NCBI GenBank assembly: GCA_903875045.1
Contig: CAIQUS010000048.1
Span: 1 to 46,436 of the forward strand
Direction: 5' to 3'
DNA length: 46,436 bases
Origin: an uncultured Bacteroidales bacterium
GTDB taxonomy: Bacteria > Bacteroidota > Bacteroidia > Bacteroidales > FEN-979
The position numbers and the translations under genes were made by a program. Below are positions 25,016-34,600 of this stretch, piece by piece (the first letter of the stretch is position 1; the number at the start of each line of letters is the position of its first letter). The notes beneath the pieces are model-generated. The model did no database searches and was not told the origin of the DNA. It saw only the letters and a program-made list of their open reading frames with translations.

Positions 25016-27460
25016 TTATTTCACGATCAATTTTCTCCCCAGGTCTCCTTCAGGGGTTTTCATCCGGACCATGTACAGCCCGGAAGGAACCTTTATATCA
25101 TTGACCTGTACCGAATTTTTCCCGGGCAGCGTTGTTGATTGCGATTGCCAAACCACTCTTCCGTCAAAGGTCATCAACTCAAATGAAACCGGCACCATTC
25201 CTTTTGCTGTAAAACCGATCGTGAAATTGCCGGTGGTTGGATTCGGATATACATTAAACCTCGAAACCAATGAATTCTGCTCTTCAATCCCGATCCCGTA
25301 TTTAAAGGTTATTCTAATTGTATCGGACTGGTTCCCATATTGGTTTGCAACCCGGCAATATATTTTCTTCACGCCATGTCCTGTACCGGACGAATCTACT
25401 TTGATAATCTGCGTCAGGTCACCTGTTGACCACACGTAGGAGTCGAATTGTCTGGCATCGAGGGTAACAGTATCCCCGGCGAAAACAGCTGTATCAGGGC
25501 CCAGGTCTAAAACAGGATGATCACTGACAGGTATGGCTAAATCAAATCGTTTCTTGAATTCCTGATAAAACAAATTTGCTACCTGGCCATCATGGATCAC
25601 GATCGAGTTTTCATCATTGTTCACATTGGCAGCATCGCTCCAGTTATGGGAGCCAGTCCATACAAACGGATCGGAAGCCAGGTTCGACTGGTCGATGATC
25701 ATGGCTTTACTATGCAGCATTCCCTGTTCGTGATACTCTCTGAAATAATTGCCCAATGCAGTTCCGAGATCAGCCACAACGTTCACATCAGAGGTTGCCC
25801 GGTTTGAAATGATCACCTTTGAGGTGACACCTGCATTTTTACGTGCGATGATCGCATCGCTGATTACCTTCCGGGTGATCAACATTGTTCCGATTTCTAT
25901 ATCACTGTTTGCTGTACCGATATGATTGATGATTTGTTGATTAACTCCATCGCTCGGACTGAAAAAAACTTCAACCCTCTTGCCACCAATAATCAATTCA
26001 TGGGGTGTATTATCTGATTTTGCCCCTCCGAATTTGGCATTGGCCATATTTGGTGTGGCAGTGGTTGATCCGAACATTTCGTTGAACTCAATGTTATAAA
26101 CTTTCGCCAAACTGGCATCCTGGATAAAAAGCACATTGTTGGCATCTGTATTGATATTCTGGTCTGTCCAGTTGCACGAGCCTGTCCATACGATCGGATC
26201 GTTCGGATTGGTGGATTTCCCATCGATGACCATAAATTTGTTATGCATAATACCAGCCGTTACTGGTCGTGACATAATCTTAATGCCAGGATTCAAGTCA
26301 TTCATGGCAGAATTAGTCGTACTGGCACAAGTCACAACCCGTACAACAACACCTCTGGTAAAAGCTGAATTAAGTGCGCCTGCAATATTACTGATCCCTT
26401 CCACATTGAAGTTGTAAATTGCAAGGTCGATTGTTTGCTTAGCCCGGTTTATATAGGCAATACAGGTATCATCCACCGCACGGTAAATCTGAATGGCTTT
26501 GGGGCCTGTGGCAACAGTTGTATCAACCGGTCGGGTAAAATATGTTTTGATAGTTCCTGAGGAAGTTGACTGTGTGATAAATGTTTTAAGGCCGGAGAAC
26601 CCGGTATCAGATCCTGCCACTGAAAAGGCTTGTACATAAACCAAATCCGAAGGGCTCAGTCCGGAAATGTTGATCGAATGGGCTGTTCCTGTGCCTGCTG
26701 TACTAAGATGACCAAGCTCTAACGATGGGGTGAGTCCATAATGAAGTTCGGTGGTTCCGGCAATGTTGGTATTCCATCCCAGGGAAAATGAATTGGTGGC
26801 AATATTTGAAACGGCCAGAGGCGTTGTGAATAAAATCGAACTTTCACTGAGGATGTCATTTTTATCCCTGAGCAAAAGCTGATATCCTGCATTTGGATCG
26901 GTATAATGAAACTGCGAGCATAGACCGGTAATGGTCACTTTGTCGGCAGGGATAATCTGGCCCACAAGATTCGAAAGGGTGTTTACCCGAACCTGGCAGG
27001 TTTGACCGTTGGCTGTAACATTATAATTGGTGTTGCCTGAAAAAACACCACCGGCATTGGCAAAGGTGACATCAACCATTCTAAGCAGCATGGCTTCGTA
27101 TTGCTCCTTCATTTGCCCTGGGGTGATAACGATCGGGGCAGGCAGTGGTTTAAGCGCGATGGCATTGACTGAACTGACCGGGTCTAATTCGAGCAGAAAA
27201 TTATAATTCTTGGTAACCCCGACAACAACCACAGAATCACCGCGTTCAACCCCGCTCATTGCGCCACCGTAGGCAGCAATTCCCGCAGTTCCATCCTGGA
27301 TATAACGGATGATACCCAGCTCAGGACCATTGGTTGCGATACCTCGGATGGTTACAGTTGAACCCAATGGCATAGCTCTCGCCGCTGCAATATTGGCTTG
27401 GGAAAAGCCTTGAACTCCCAGTATGGTCAAACATAAAATTGATAATAGTATTTTTTTCAT
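25016..27460 (-). CDS. Secreted OB-fold / phospholipase D-like protein with T9SS domain
   Basis: The 814-residue product starts with a signal peptide (MKKILLSILCLTILGVQGFSQ). It has an OB-like domain (about residues 25-195; GSTVTIRGIATN and RYIQDGTAGIAAY), of the type seen in secreted nucleases. A short Fn3-like module (about 215-300) follows, then two PLD (HKD) motifs: HNKFMVIDG (His406, Lys408) and HSKAMIIDQ (His583, Lys585), each followed by WTGS.NW. An Ig-like segment (LDLGPDT) and a T9SS type A domain (VYPNPTTGNFTIGF to RKLIVK) end the protein. PLD folds include nucleases and phospholipases; the OB domain favours nucleic acid, but that is inference. Upstream is the TonB receptor gene, 91 bases away. 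Confidence 0.92.
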   Translation of the reverse strand: MKKILLSILCLTILGVQGFSQANIAAARAMPLGSTVTIRGIATNGPELGIIRYIQDGTAGIAAYGGAMSGVERGDSVVVVGVTKNYNFLLELDPVSSVNAIALKPLPAPIVITPGQMKEQYEAMLLRMVDVTFANAGGVFSGNTNYNVTANGQTCQVRVNTLSNLVGQIIPADKVTITGLCSQFHYTDPNAGYQLLLRDKNDILSESSILFTTPLAVSNIATNSFSLGWNTNIAGTTELHYGLTPSLELGHLSTAGTGTAHSINISGLSPSDLVYVQAFSVAGSDTGFSGLKTFITQSTSSGTIKTYFTRPVDTTVATGPKAIQIYRAVDDTCIAYINRAKQTIDLAIYNFNVEGISNIAGALNSAFTRGVVVRVVTCASTTNSAMNDLNPGIKIMSRPVTAGIMHNKFMVIDGKSTNPNDPIVWTGSCNWTDQNINTDANNVLFIQDASLAKVYNIEFNEMFGSTTATPNMANAKFGGAKSDNTPHELIIGGKRVEVFFSPSDGVNQQIINHIGTANSDIEIGTMLITRKVISDAIIARKNAGVTSKVIISNRATSDVNVVADLGTALGNYFREYHEQGMLHSKAMIIDQSNLASDPFVWTGSHNWSDAANVNNDENSIVIHDGQVANLFYQEFKKRFDLAIPVSDHPVLDLGPDTAVFAGDTVTLDARQFDSYVWSTGDLTQIIKVDSSGTGHGVKKIYCRVANQYGNQSDTIRITFKYGIGIEEQNSLVSRFNVYPNPTTGNFTIGFTAKGMVPVSFELMTFDGRVVWQSQSTTLPGKNSVQVNDIKVPSGLYMVRMKTPEGDLGRKLIVK

Positions 27461-27495
27461 TTTTTAAGGTGTTTCATGATGGATTAATGGTGAAC

Positions 27496-27530
27496 GGGTG
27501 ATGGGTGACACATGACACGTGACTGGTGAA
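27496..27530. repeat. Degenerate heptad run GGGTGAT / ACGTGAC
   Basis: Five 7-base units (GGGTGAT, GGGTGAC, ACATGAC, ACGTGAC, TGGTGAA) in phase in the gap between the TonB receptor and PLD-like genes. A TGA core recurs every 7 bases. Confidence 0.65.
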
Positions 27531-27551
27531 AGGGTTTTTGTGGTTCATTGG

Positions 27552-30452
27552 TTAAAAACTTAATGCGATTGATGCGTTGAATGTTCTTCCAATACCAAAG
27601 TAAACCCCCGCGGATGCTGCATCAAAATCCATGGTCTTGGTAGAGTAGGAATCGTTGTTTTGGGCATCCGAAATATAAACCCGGTCAAGTAAATTTAAAA
27701 CAGAGGCACGTAAGTCCAGCTTAAACCGGCTAAAAGTAAACCGGTAGCCGGCATTTACATCCACCAGATAGTACACCGGAAGCTGCCAGGAATCCCTTGG
27801 GTTTCCATTTTCATCCAGATAATTCGGATTAATTTTTGCACTTAAGGATGCCGGATCCATTTGAGCATAGTTTTTTGCAAAAAGGGTAAAACTCCCGGAA
27901 ATATAAAGATATTTGATAATTTCCCAACGCAAACTTTCCATAAACTGGAATTGTGCTGCATCACCTACGTGAACTCCCGTCGCATTGAAGTCGATGCTGT
28001 CGACCAATTCACCTGATGGGGAGAATATATATGAATGTCCCCCTGATGTCCATCGCCAGTCACCCCACGAAAGCACCTGGTCCCATTGCAGGGATGGGAT
28101 CGGCTTCCATCCGAATTCAATTTCAATCCCTTTGTGAAAGGCATTGATACCATTGATATTATATGGGTAAGAAATATCCGTTTGCTTGTCTGTATAGGTT
28201 GGTGTCGCATCAAGGGGCCGGTTGTTCCATTTGGTAAGATAACCATTGACATTGAGTGAAACATGTTTGGAATTATAACTGTAACCAAGTTCGAGCGCCA
28301 TGACAATTTCATTTTTCGCGTCGAGGACCTCCTGATTGCTGTTGTTGAAAACATTGCTGAATCTAGGCGCTTTTGACAGATAACCCAGGTTAAGGTAAAC
28401 ATTGTTTCTGGTATTGAGGTTATAATTTGCACCTCCCTTTATGGTAAATCCCGGGAACAACTTCCATTTGGTACGAGTATAAAATGCCTCGGAAGAATTA
28501 TACGTGTACTGTGCAGGGCCCACGATATAAAGGACACTGTCATTCTGCTTAATGACGAAAGCAGTATCATTCGACACATAAGTCCCCTTGTCGTCAAGTG
28601 TATACGTTAAATGGCTGGTACCGTTGTAATAGAAAATATCGCCATACCCGACTGCTTCGGCAAATTTCTGGCCATCGAGGATCAGATCTTTTTTTCTAAA
28701 GTAATCCACCCGCTGGTAAGCGCTGAGTGAGGTGGTAAGATTCAGGAATGCAGACCACTTATCCTTTTTCCACTCAACCTGGGCGAATATTCCGCCCCAG
28801 CGGACTTTTGCATCATTGTTATAGTAAATCTTATCGCCCTCGTACAAATGGGTTGAAAATAATCTGTTCTTATTGGAATTGTTGAGAAAAAAATCACCTC
28901 CGAGAAGATCATAAACCTCACCATAATGTTCGCCACGATAGGTCCGGGCATCAATTCCTCCTGAAAAGGTCCACTCTGAATTGATCTCCCAGGTGAATGT
29001 TGATAAAAGTCCGTACCAGTAATGGTTGTTCACGCTGCTGCGAAGGATGCCGGTTGAAAGTCCTTTTGGTTTCATCAGGGAATCTAACCTGTTGGCATCA
29101 TAATAGGTCTGGAAGTTCACCTGACCGTTGAGTGTATCAAGCGGCGGGGTTGAACCACCCGGAGTCCCGTTTTTATCGCAGGTAAATGTTCCGGTTCCTC
29201 CCCCGCTGCCAAACGAGGTATACAGAATGGTCGACAAATAGAACTTCTCGTTGATCCGCCAGAAATCACGCAGGCTGATCTGGGGTTTGAAATAAAAATT
29301 CTTGGATTGTGAAAGTTTCTCTGTACTACCTGTATAAACAGGATTGCCCTCGGTATCAGTTTCTGTCCACCGGTTCAGATAGCCCCAATTCGAGTTATAC
29401 CGCAAACCCCAGGTTTTTGTAGGACTTTTACTGGTTTTTGAAGTATCAACACCCAATTTTCCCGCATAATTTCTGTCAAAGGTTGCAATCGATTTCATAT
29501 AGGTACGCTGGGCATGTTGCTGGGGTGCTCCCATTGCCGAAAAAGTCAGTGTGTGTTTACCAAGTTTTTTATCAATGCGAACATATCCGAACCAGCCTTT
29601 TGTCCAGGTGTTGTCAACCCAGCCATTGCCTTGTTTGTAGGATCCGGCAATGGTAATGCCCCAACCGTATTTCATCTGTCCTGTAGTAAGTCCGAGGGAT
29701 GTGCGCAGATAGCCATCGCTGCCAACTTCCTGCTTGAGGCTGGCACCCGGATTTGCATCGATGCCTTTGGTCACAATGTTCATCGTTCCACCTACAGAAG
29801 GTAAGGCCAGCTTGGAGGCGCCAAGGCCGCGCTGCACCTGAATGTTACGGGTCACGGCATCCAATCCGAACCAGTTGGACCAGTATACCCATCCATTTTC
29901 CATATCATTCACGGGAATTCCATCGATCATAACGGCAAGATTTCGCTGACTGAATCCGCGAACGTTTATACGGGCATCGCCGTCACCGCCGCCTACCCTG
30001 GTGGCATAAACCCCCGGAGTTTTATTGAGGATCATCGGAATATCACGACTCGCCAATTCCTCCTGTAGTTGAATTGGTCTGACAGTTGAAAATGCCACAG
30101 GTGTTTCACGGGCTTTTGCAATATCACCTACAACTTCAACCTCTGTCAAAGTTGGCGTTTTAAGTGCGAAGTTCTGGGTAATCTCGCCTTTGGCAACAAC
30201 CACATCGATTTCCTGAGGCAAATATCCAACATAAGAAACTTTAAGGTGGTAGGTTCCGGGTTCAACTTTCAGGTAATAACGTCCATCCATATCGCTTACG
30301 ACTCCCTTTCCTTCGCTGTAGAGGATTGTGGCACCAATCAGGGATTCGCCAGAATTGGCATCGGTAACAACACCCCTGATCATGTTTTTCTGTGCAAAAA
30401 GAGTGAAAGGCAAGGAGAAAAGAAGGAATAAAAGTGTAAAATATTTCGTCAT
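27552..30452 (-). CDS. TonB-dependent outer-membrane receptor
   Basis: The 966-residue product starts with a signal peptide (MTKYFTLLFLLFSLPFTLFAQ). A carboxypeptidase-regulatory-like domain (about 24-105; IRGVVTDANSGESLIGAT and SYVGYLPQ) precedes a plug domain (about 115-230; INVRGFSQRNLAVMIDGIPVND) and a beta-barrel that ends in Phe (NASIALSF), as expected for barrel insertion. It imports an unknown ligand across the outer membrane using TonB energy. No SusD partner gene is nearby, so it is not a typical polysaccharide-utilisation pair. Its neighbours are a lamin-tail T9SS protein and the PLD-like protein, on the same strand. Confidence 0.95.
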   Translation of the reverse strand: MTKYFTLLFLLFSLPFTLFAQKNMIRGVVTDANSGESLIGATILYSEGKGVVSDMDGRYYLKVEPGTYHLKVSYVGYLPQEIDVVVAKGEITQNFALKTPTLTEVEVVGDIAKARETPVAFSTVRPIQLQEELASRDIPMILNKTPGVYATRVGGGDGDARINVRGFSQRNLAVMIDGIPVNDMENGWVYWSNWFGLDAVTRNIQVQRGLGASKLALPSVGGTMNIVTKGIDANPGASLKQEVGSDGYLRTSLGLTTGQMKYGWGITIAGSYKQGNGWVDNTWTKGWFGYVRIDKKLGKHTLTFSAMGAPQQHAQRTYMKSIATFDRNYAGKLGVDTSKTSKSPTKTWGLRYNSNWGYLNRWTETDTEGNPVYTGSTEKLSQSKNFYFKPQISLRDFWRINEKFYLSTILYTSFGSGGGTGTFTCDKNGTPGGSTPPLDTLNGQVNFQTYYDANRLDSLMKPKGLSTGILRSSVNNHYWYGLLSTFTWEINSEWTFSGGIDARTYRGEHYGEVYDLLGGDFFLNNSNKNRLFSTHLYEGDKIYYNNDAKVRWGGIFAQVEWKKDKWSAFLNLTTSLSAYQRVDYFRKKDLILDGQKFAEAVGYGDIFYYNGTSHLTYTLDDKGTYVSNDTAFVIKQNDSVLYIVGPAQYTYNSSEAFYTRTKWKLFPGFTIKGGANYNLNTRNNVYLNLGYLSKAPRFSNVFNNSNQEVLDAKNEIVMALELGYSYNSKHVSLNVNGYLTKWNNRPLDATPTYTDKQTDISYPYNINGINAFHKGIEIEFGWKPIPSLQWDQVLSWGDWRWTSGGHSYIFSPSGELVDSIDFNATGVHVGDAAQFQFMESLRWEIIKYLYISGSFTLFAKNYAQMDPASLSAKINPNYLDENGNPRDSWQLPVYYLVDVNAGYRFTFSRFKLDLRASVLNLLDRVYISDAQNNDSYSTKTMDFDAASAGVYFGIGRTFNASIALSF

Positions 30453-30495
30453 AATTCCAGGGATTAGATAATTCGGATGTTTGAAGCGTGGTATC

Positions 30496-30540
30496 TTGTA
30501 CGGAAGAGACGTGGCATGCCACGTCTCTGTTATCGTACAA
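30496..30540. repeat. 24-bp perfect palindrome with outer inverted repeats
   Basis: AGAGACGTGGCA at 30505 is followed by its exact complement, giving a 24-base perfect palindrome to 30528. TTGTACG (30496-30502) and CGTACAA (30534-30540) form a second outer stem. It lies in the 138-base gap between the lamin-tail and TonB receptor genes and resembles a family of GAGACGT-type palindromes I recall from many bacteria. Confidence 0.88.
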
Positions 30541-30590
30541 ACGGGATGGATCCCTATCTGAAACAGACAGGATCTCTTATGTCTTTACAA

Positions 30591-31607
30591 TTATTGAATG
30601 ATGATTTTTTTAATCACCGATTGATTGTCATTAAATGTTACCTTAACAAAGTAAACCCCATCCGGAAGTGTATTCAGCAATACCCGGATATCCCGCTGCG
30701 GGGAACCATACTCGCGGAAATAAACTGATTGTCCAACAATGGAAAGGACCTCAACCACTGATACCGGCAATACAGTTTTCACCACAAACTGGTTATTTGT
30801 TACCGGATTAGGCAAAATATCTACATTTTGATTATTCGTCAGTTTCACAATTCCGGAAGAAGTTTTGCAATCACAATGATGTTGTCCTAAACTGTCAAAG
30901 TAGTTGACAGGCATTGAATCATATTCTGCAAAAGCGTTAAAACTGTTGGCATAAATACCAGTAAGGGAATCTCCGTAATGGCTCATGGCTACCCTGTCGA
31001 TACCATGTTTAACATTATGTTTGCGAATCAGGGTCTGATCTTTGGTAAGGTAAGTACCGGTTCCACGCCAATAGGGTTTTGTATTCGTCCAGGCTCCGGT
31101 GGTTCCAAGTTGCCAATCCAAAGGCCTGACACCAATTTCGCCAAAAATGTCGATGTCTTTCCAACTGCCATTGGGTTGTTTTTTCTGAAGTGAAACAGCA
31201 TCATCTCCGTTCCAGAAAACCACATTACCTCCCGGGGTTGTGCCACCATAATCATAAGGGGCACACCAGGTGGCTTTTTTACGAAGGGCGGGCGCTACCA
31301 TCGTGTCCTGGCCGGGTTTGGTGGTATCCTGAACCATTACCAGTACCTGATAAGGGGCAATGGTACCAACCAATGGCAAAACATAGAGCGGATCGGAATT
31401 GGATGTTGAACTACCATTCGACCAACGGATGAGCTGATAGGCATTATCTAAGGTGATGGGTGCATTCGTTGGATTGTAAAGCTCAAGGGCTTTGTTATTA
31501 TACCAGCCTTCCACATACTCCGACATGAAGATGTCGGAACAATCGGTTTGGGCGAAAATTGCACCTGCAGATAACAGGGCGGTTACAAAGAGTACAAGTT
31601 TTTTCAT
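30591..31607 (-). CDS. Lamin-tail-domain protein with T9SS sorting domain
   Basis: The 338-residue product has a signal peptide (MKKLVLFVTALLSAGAIFAQ). A lamin tail domain (about residues 24-170) shows FMSEYVEGWYNNKALELYNPTNAPITLDNAYQLIR. The last 75 residues are a T9SS domain with the variant motif ILPNPVTNNQ. Bacterial LTD modules often accompany secreted nucleases and calcium-binding proteins. No catalytic motif is seen, so it may be a binding partner. It is the first gene of the likely operon with the TonB receptor and PLD-like genes; a promoter box lies 39 bases upstream. Confidence 0.9.
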   Translation of the reverse strand: MKKLVLFVTALLSAGAIFAQTDCSDIFMSEYVEGWYNNKALELYNPTNAPITLDNAYQLIRWSNGSSTSNSDPLYVLPLVGTIAPYQVLVMVQDTTKPGQDTMVAPALRKKATWCAPYDYGGTTPGGNVVFWNGDDAVSLQKKQPNGSWKDIDIFGEIGVRPLDWQLGTTGAWTNTKPYWRGTGTYLTKDQTLIRKHNVKHGIDRVAMSHYGDSLTGIYANSFNAFAEYDSMPVNYFDSLGQHHCDCKTSSGIVKLTNNQNVDILPNPVTNNQFVVKTVLPVSVVEVLSIVGQSVYFREYGSPQRDIRVLLNTLPDGVYFVKVTFNDNQSVIKKIIIQ

Positions 31608-31645
31608 ATTTTTGGTTTAAGGGGTTATTATCCTAAATTGAGGAA

Positions 31646-31653
31646 CAAAATTA
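31646..31653 (-). promoter_or_regulatory. -7 box TAATTTTG for the lamin-tail / TonB / PLD run
   Basis: Exact TAnnTTTG match on the minus strand, about 39 bases upstream of the ATG at 31607. It probably drives the genes down to at least 25016. Confidence 0.6.
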
Positions 31654-31686
31654 AGAAAAGTAAGGGCAGGCGGGGGTGAGGAATCG

Positions 31687-34600
31687 TTAAATGTTAGTAA
31701 CTTTTAATATTTGGAATGGTTCCAATCTTACAAGGGCTTCGCTAATCCCCGGCACATCAGGGAATGTCATAAATAATTTGTTTCTTTCCTCCGTCATTTT
31801 GCACTTCGACGGATTATGCTTCAGGTATTCCAGGATGGCGGTAAACTGGTCGGACTGAAAATAGCCCGACTCAGGATTGTTAATGAAATAGGCTGTCATC
31901 CTCTGATTCCGCAACACAAGTTTTTCAAAACCTATGGAGCGTGCAAGCCAGCGAAGCCTGATGGTGTGAAGCAACAAAACAGTCTGTTTTGGGATCGGTC
32001 CGAAACGGTCGATCATCCGTTCCATGAATTTCATCAGATTTTCTTCTGTTTCAATGGAATCCAGTTCTTTGTAGAGGTTAAGCCTTTCGGTAATGTTTGA
32101 AATGTAATAATCCGGAATAAGGATTTCCATATCGGTTTCTATCACACAGTCCCTGACATAGGTTTTCGGCCCCTCGCTCGGATATAAATCTTTGAAGTCG
32201 GTCTCTTTCAATTCAACCAGCGCCTCATCCAGGATTTTCTGATACATTTCATACCCGATTTCCGAGATAAAGCCACTTTGTTCAGCTCCCAGGATATTCC
32301 CTGCACCGCGGATGTCGAGGTCGCGCATGGCAATGTTAAATCCACTGCCCAGGTCGGCAAACTCTTCAATGGCACGCAACCGTTTACGGGCTTCATCGGT
32401 AAGCGTCGACATGGGTGGCGCCAGCAGGTAACAAAATGCTTTTTTATTGGAGCGTCCAACCCTGCCGCGTAACTGATGCAGGTCGCTTAAACCATAATGA
32501 TGGGCATCGTTGATGATGATGGTATTCACATTCGAGATATCGAGGCCCGATTCAATAATGGTCGTGGCAATCAGAACATCATACTCGCCTTCAATGAAAT
32601 CGAGCATCACTTTTTCGAGTTTGTGCCCATCCATCTGGCCATGGGCCACGGCAACTTTTACACCGGGAACCATGCGTTGAACCATCACCGAAATATCCAT
32701 GATATTCAGCACCCTGGTAGTGACGAAAAACACCTGTCCGCCCCGCTGAACTTCATACGTGATGGCCTCTTTGATAACATCTTCACCAAAAGGATGTATC
32801 TCAGTTTGAACCGGGTATCGGTTTGGCGGTGGTGTATTGATGATGGAAAGGTCGCGGGCACCCATGAGCGAAAATTGCAGAGTCCGCGGAATCGGCGTGG
32901 CAGTTAAGGTGAGTGTATCCACATTCACCCGCATCATTTTCATCTTCTCTTTGGCCCCGACACCGAATTTTTGTTCTTCATCAACGATGAGCAATCCAAG
33001 GTCTTTAAACACAATATCTTTGCTAAGAAGGCGATGTGTGCCAATCAGAATATCGATTTTACCATCTTCCAGGTCTATCAGCAATTGCTTTTGCTCCTTG
33101 GCTGATTTAAACCGGTTGATGTAATCAACACGACAGGGAAATGCCTTCAGGCGGTCGGCAAAAGTTTTGTAGTGCTGTAAAGCAAGGATGGTAGTAGGAA
33201 CTAAAACACCAACCTGTTTGCTCTCCGTGACCACTTTGAAGGCTGCCCGGATGGCAATTTCCGTTTTTCCGAAACCGACATCACCGCAAATCAGGCGGTC
33301 CATCGGATAAGCTTCTTCGAGATCCTTCTTCACATCAACGGTTGCTTTGATCTGATCTGGTGTATCTTCATAGATAAATGAAGCTTCCAATTCCGTTTGC
33401 AGATAGGTATCCGGCGCACAGGCAAGCCCTTGCGCAGCACGCCGCTCGGCATACAACTTGATCAGTTCCCTTGCAATATCCTTGACCCGGCTCTTGGTTT
33501 TATTTTTCAGCTTGTTCCAAACATCCGACCCAAGCCGGTTCATCACCGGTGCGGTTCCCTCCTTGCCAATGTATTTTGAGATCCTGTGAAGTGAATGAAT
33601 GCTGACATACAGCAAATCTTCATTCTTGTAAATCAGCCGGATAGCCTCCTGCTCCTTGCCATTATTGATAATCTTTTCCAACCCGTCGAATCGCCCCACA
33701 CCATGATCGATATGGGTCACATAGTCGCCGGGGCGGAGATCATACAGATCTTTCAATGTCAGGGCCTCTTTGGCGGTATACCCGTCGCGGAGATGGAATT
33801 TATGGTAACGCTCAAAAATCTGATGGTCGGTGTAACAGGCGATTTTCAGGTCTTTGTCGAGGAAACCTTCGTGGAGGGAGAAGTTGACAGTGGCACTTAA
33901 GGAAGTACGATTGACGATTGACGATTGACGATTGATCGTGAGATCAGAGGTTCGTTTTGACTCTAAATCCTCAAAAATACTCTGAAGACGCTCGGCTTGT
34001 TTGGGATTATCGGCGAGAAGGAAATTCTGGTACCCATTTTCAGAATTTTTGTGAATATCCTGAAGTAACAGGTCGAAGTTCTTATTAAAGGAAGGTTGTG
34101 GCGACGTGTCGAAAACCACCGGCTGGCCGGTTTTAAAATAAAATTGCTGCCCGAATTCAAGGGATGTGTGATTTAGAAGCGATTTCAGAAATTCGCTGCC
34201 ATGTACCAGCAGGTCGGAATCGGGCTGCTGTTCCAGCAGGTGGGCCATCGCTCCGGCATCTTCAATCCATATCACCGCTTTTTCAGGTAAAAATGCGAAA
34301 ATAGATTCGTAGGCAATTTTTTTATCGGCATTTACCCTGATATCTGGCACGATGCTAATCTCCTGAAACATCTGGATTGAAAGCTGGCTGGAAGGATCAA
34401 AAGACCGGATGGAAGCCACTTTGTCCCCGGCAAAATCAATCCTGAAAGGATGATCGTTGCTGAATGAATAAACATCGATCAATCCGCCACGGAGTGAGAA
34501 CTGACCAGGCTCTGCCACAAAATCGGCCCGTTCAAACTCATACTCCAGCAGCAGGTCAAGTATGAAATCCATGTTGACCTGCTCCCCCACCGACAATTGA

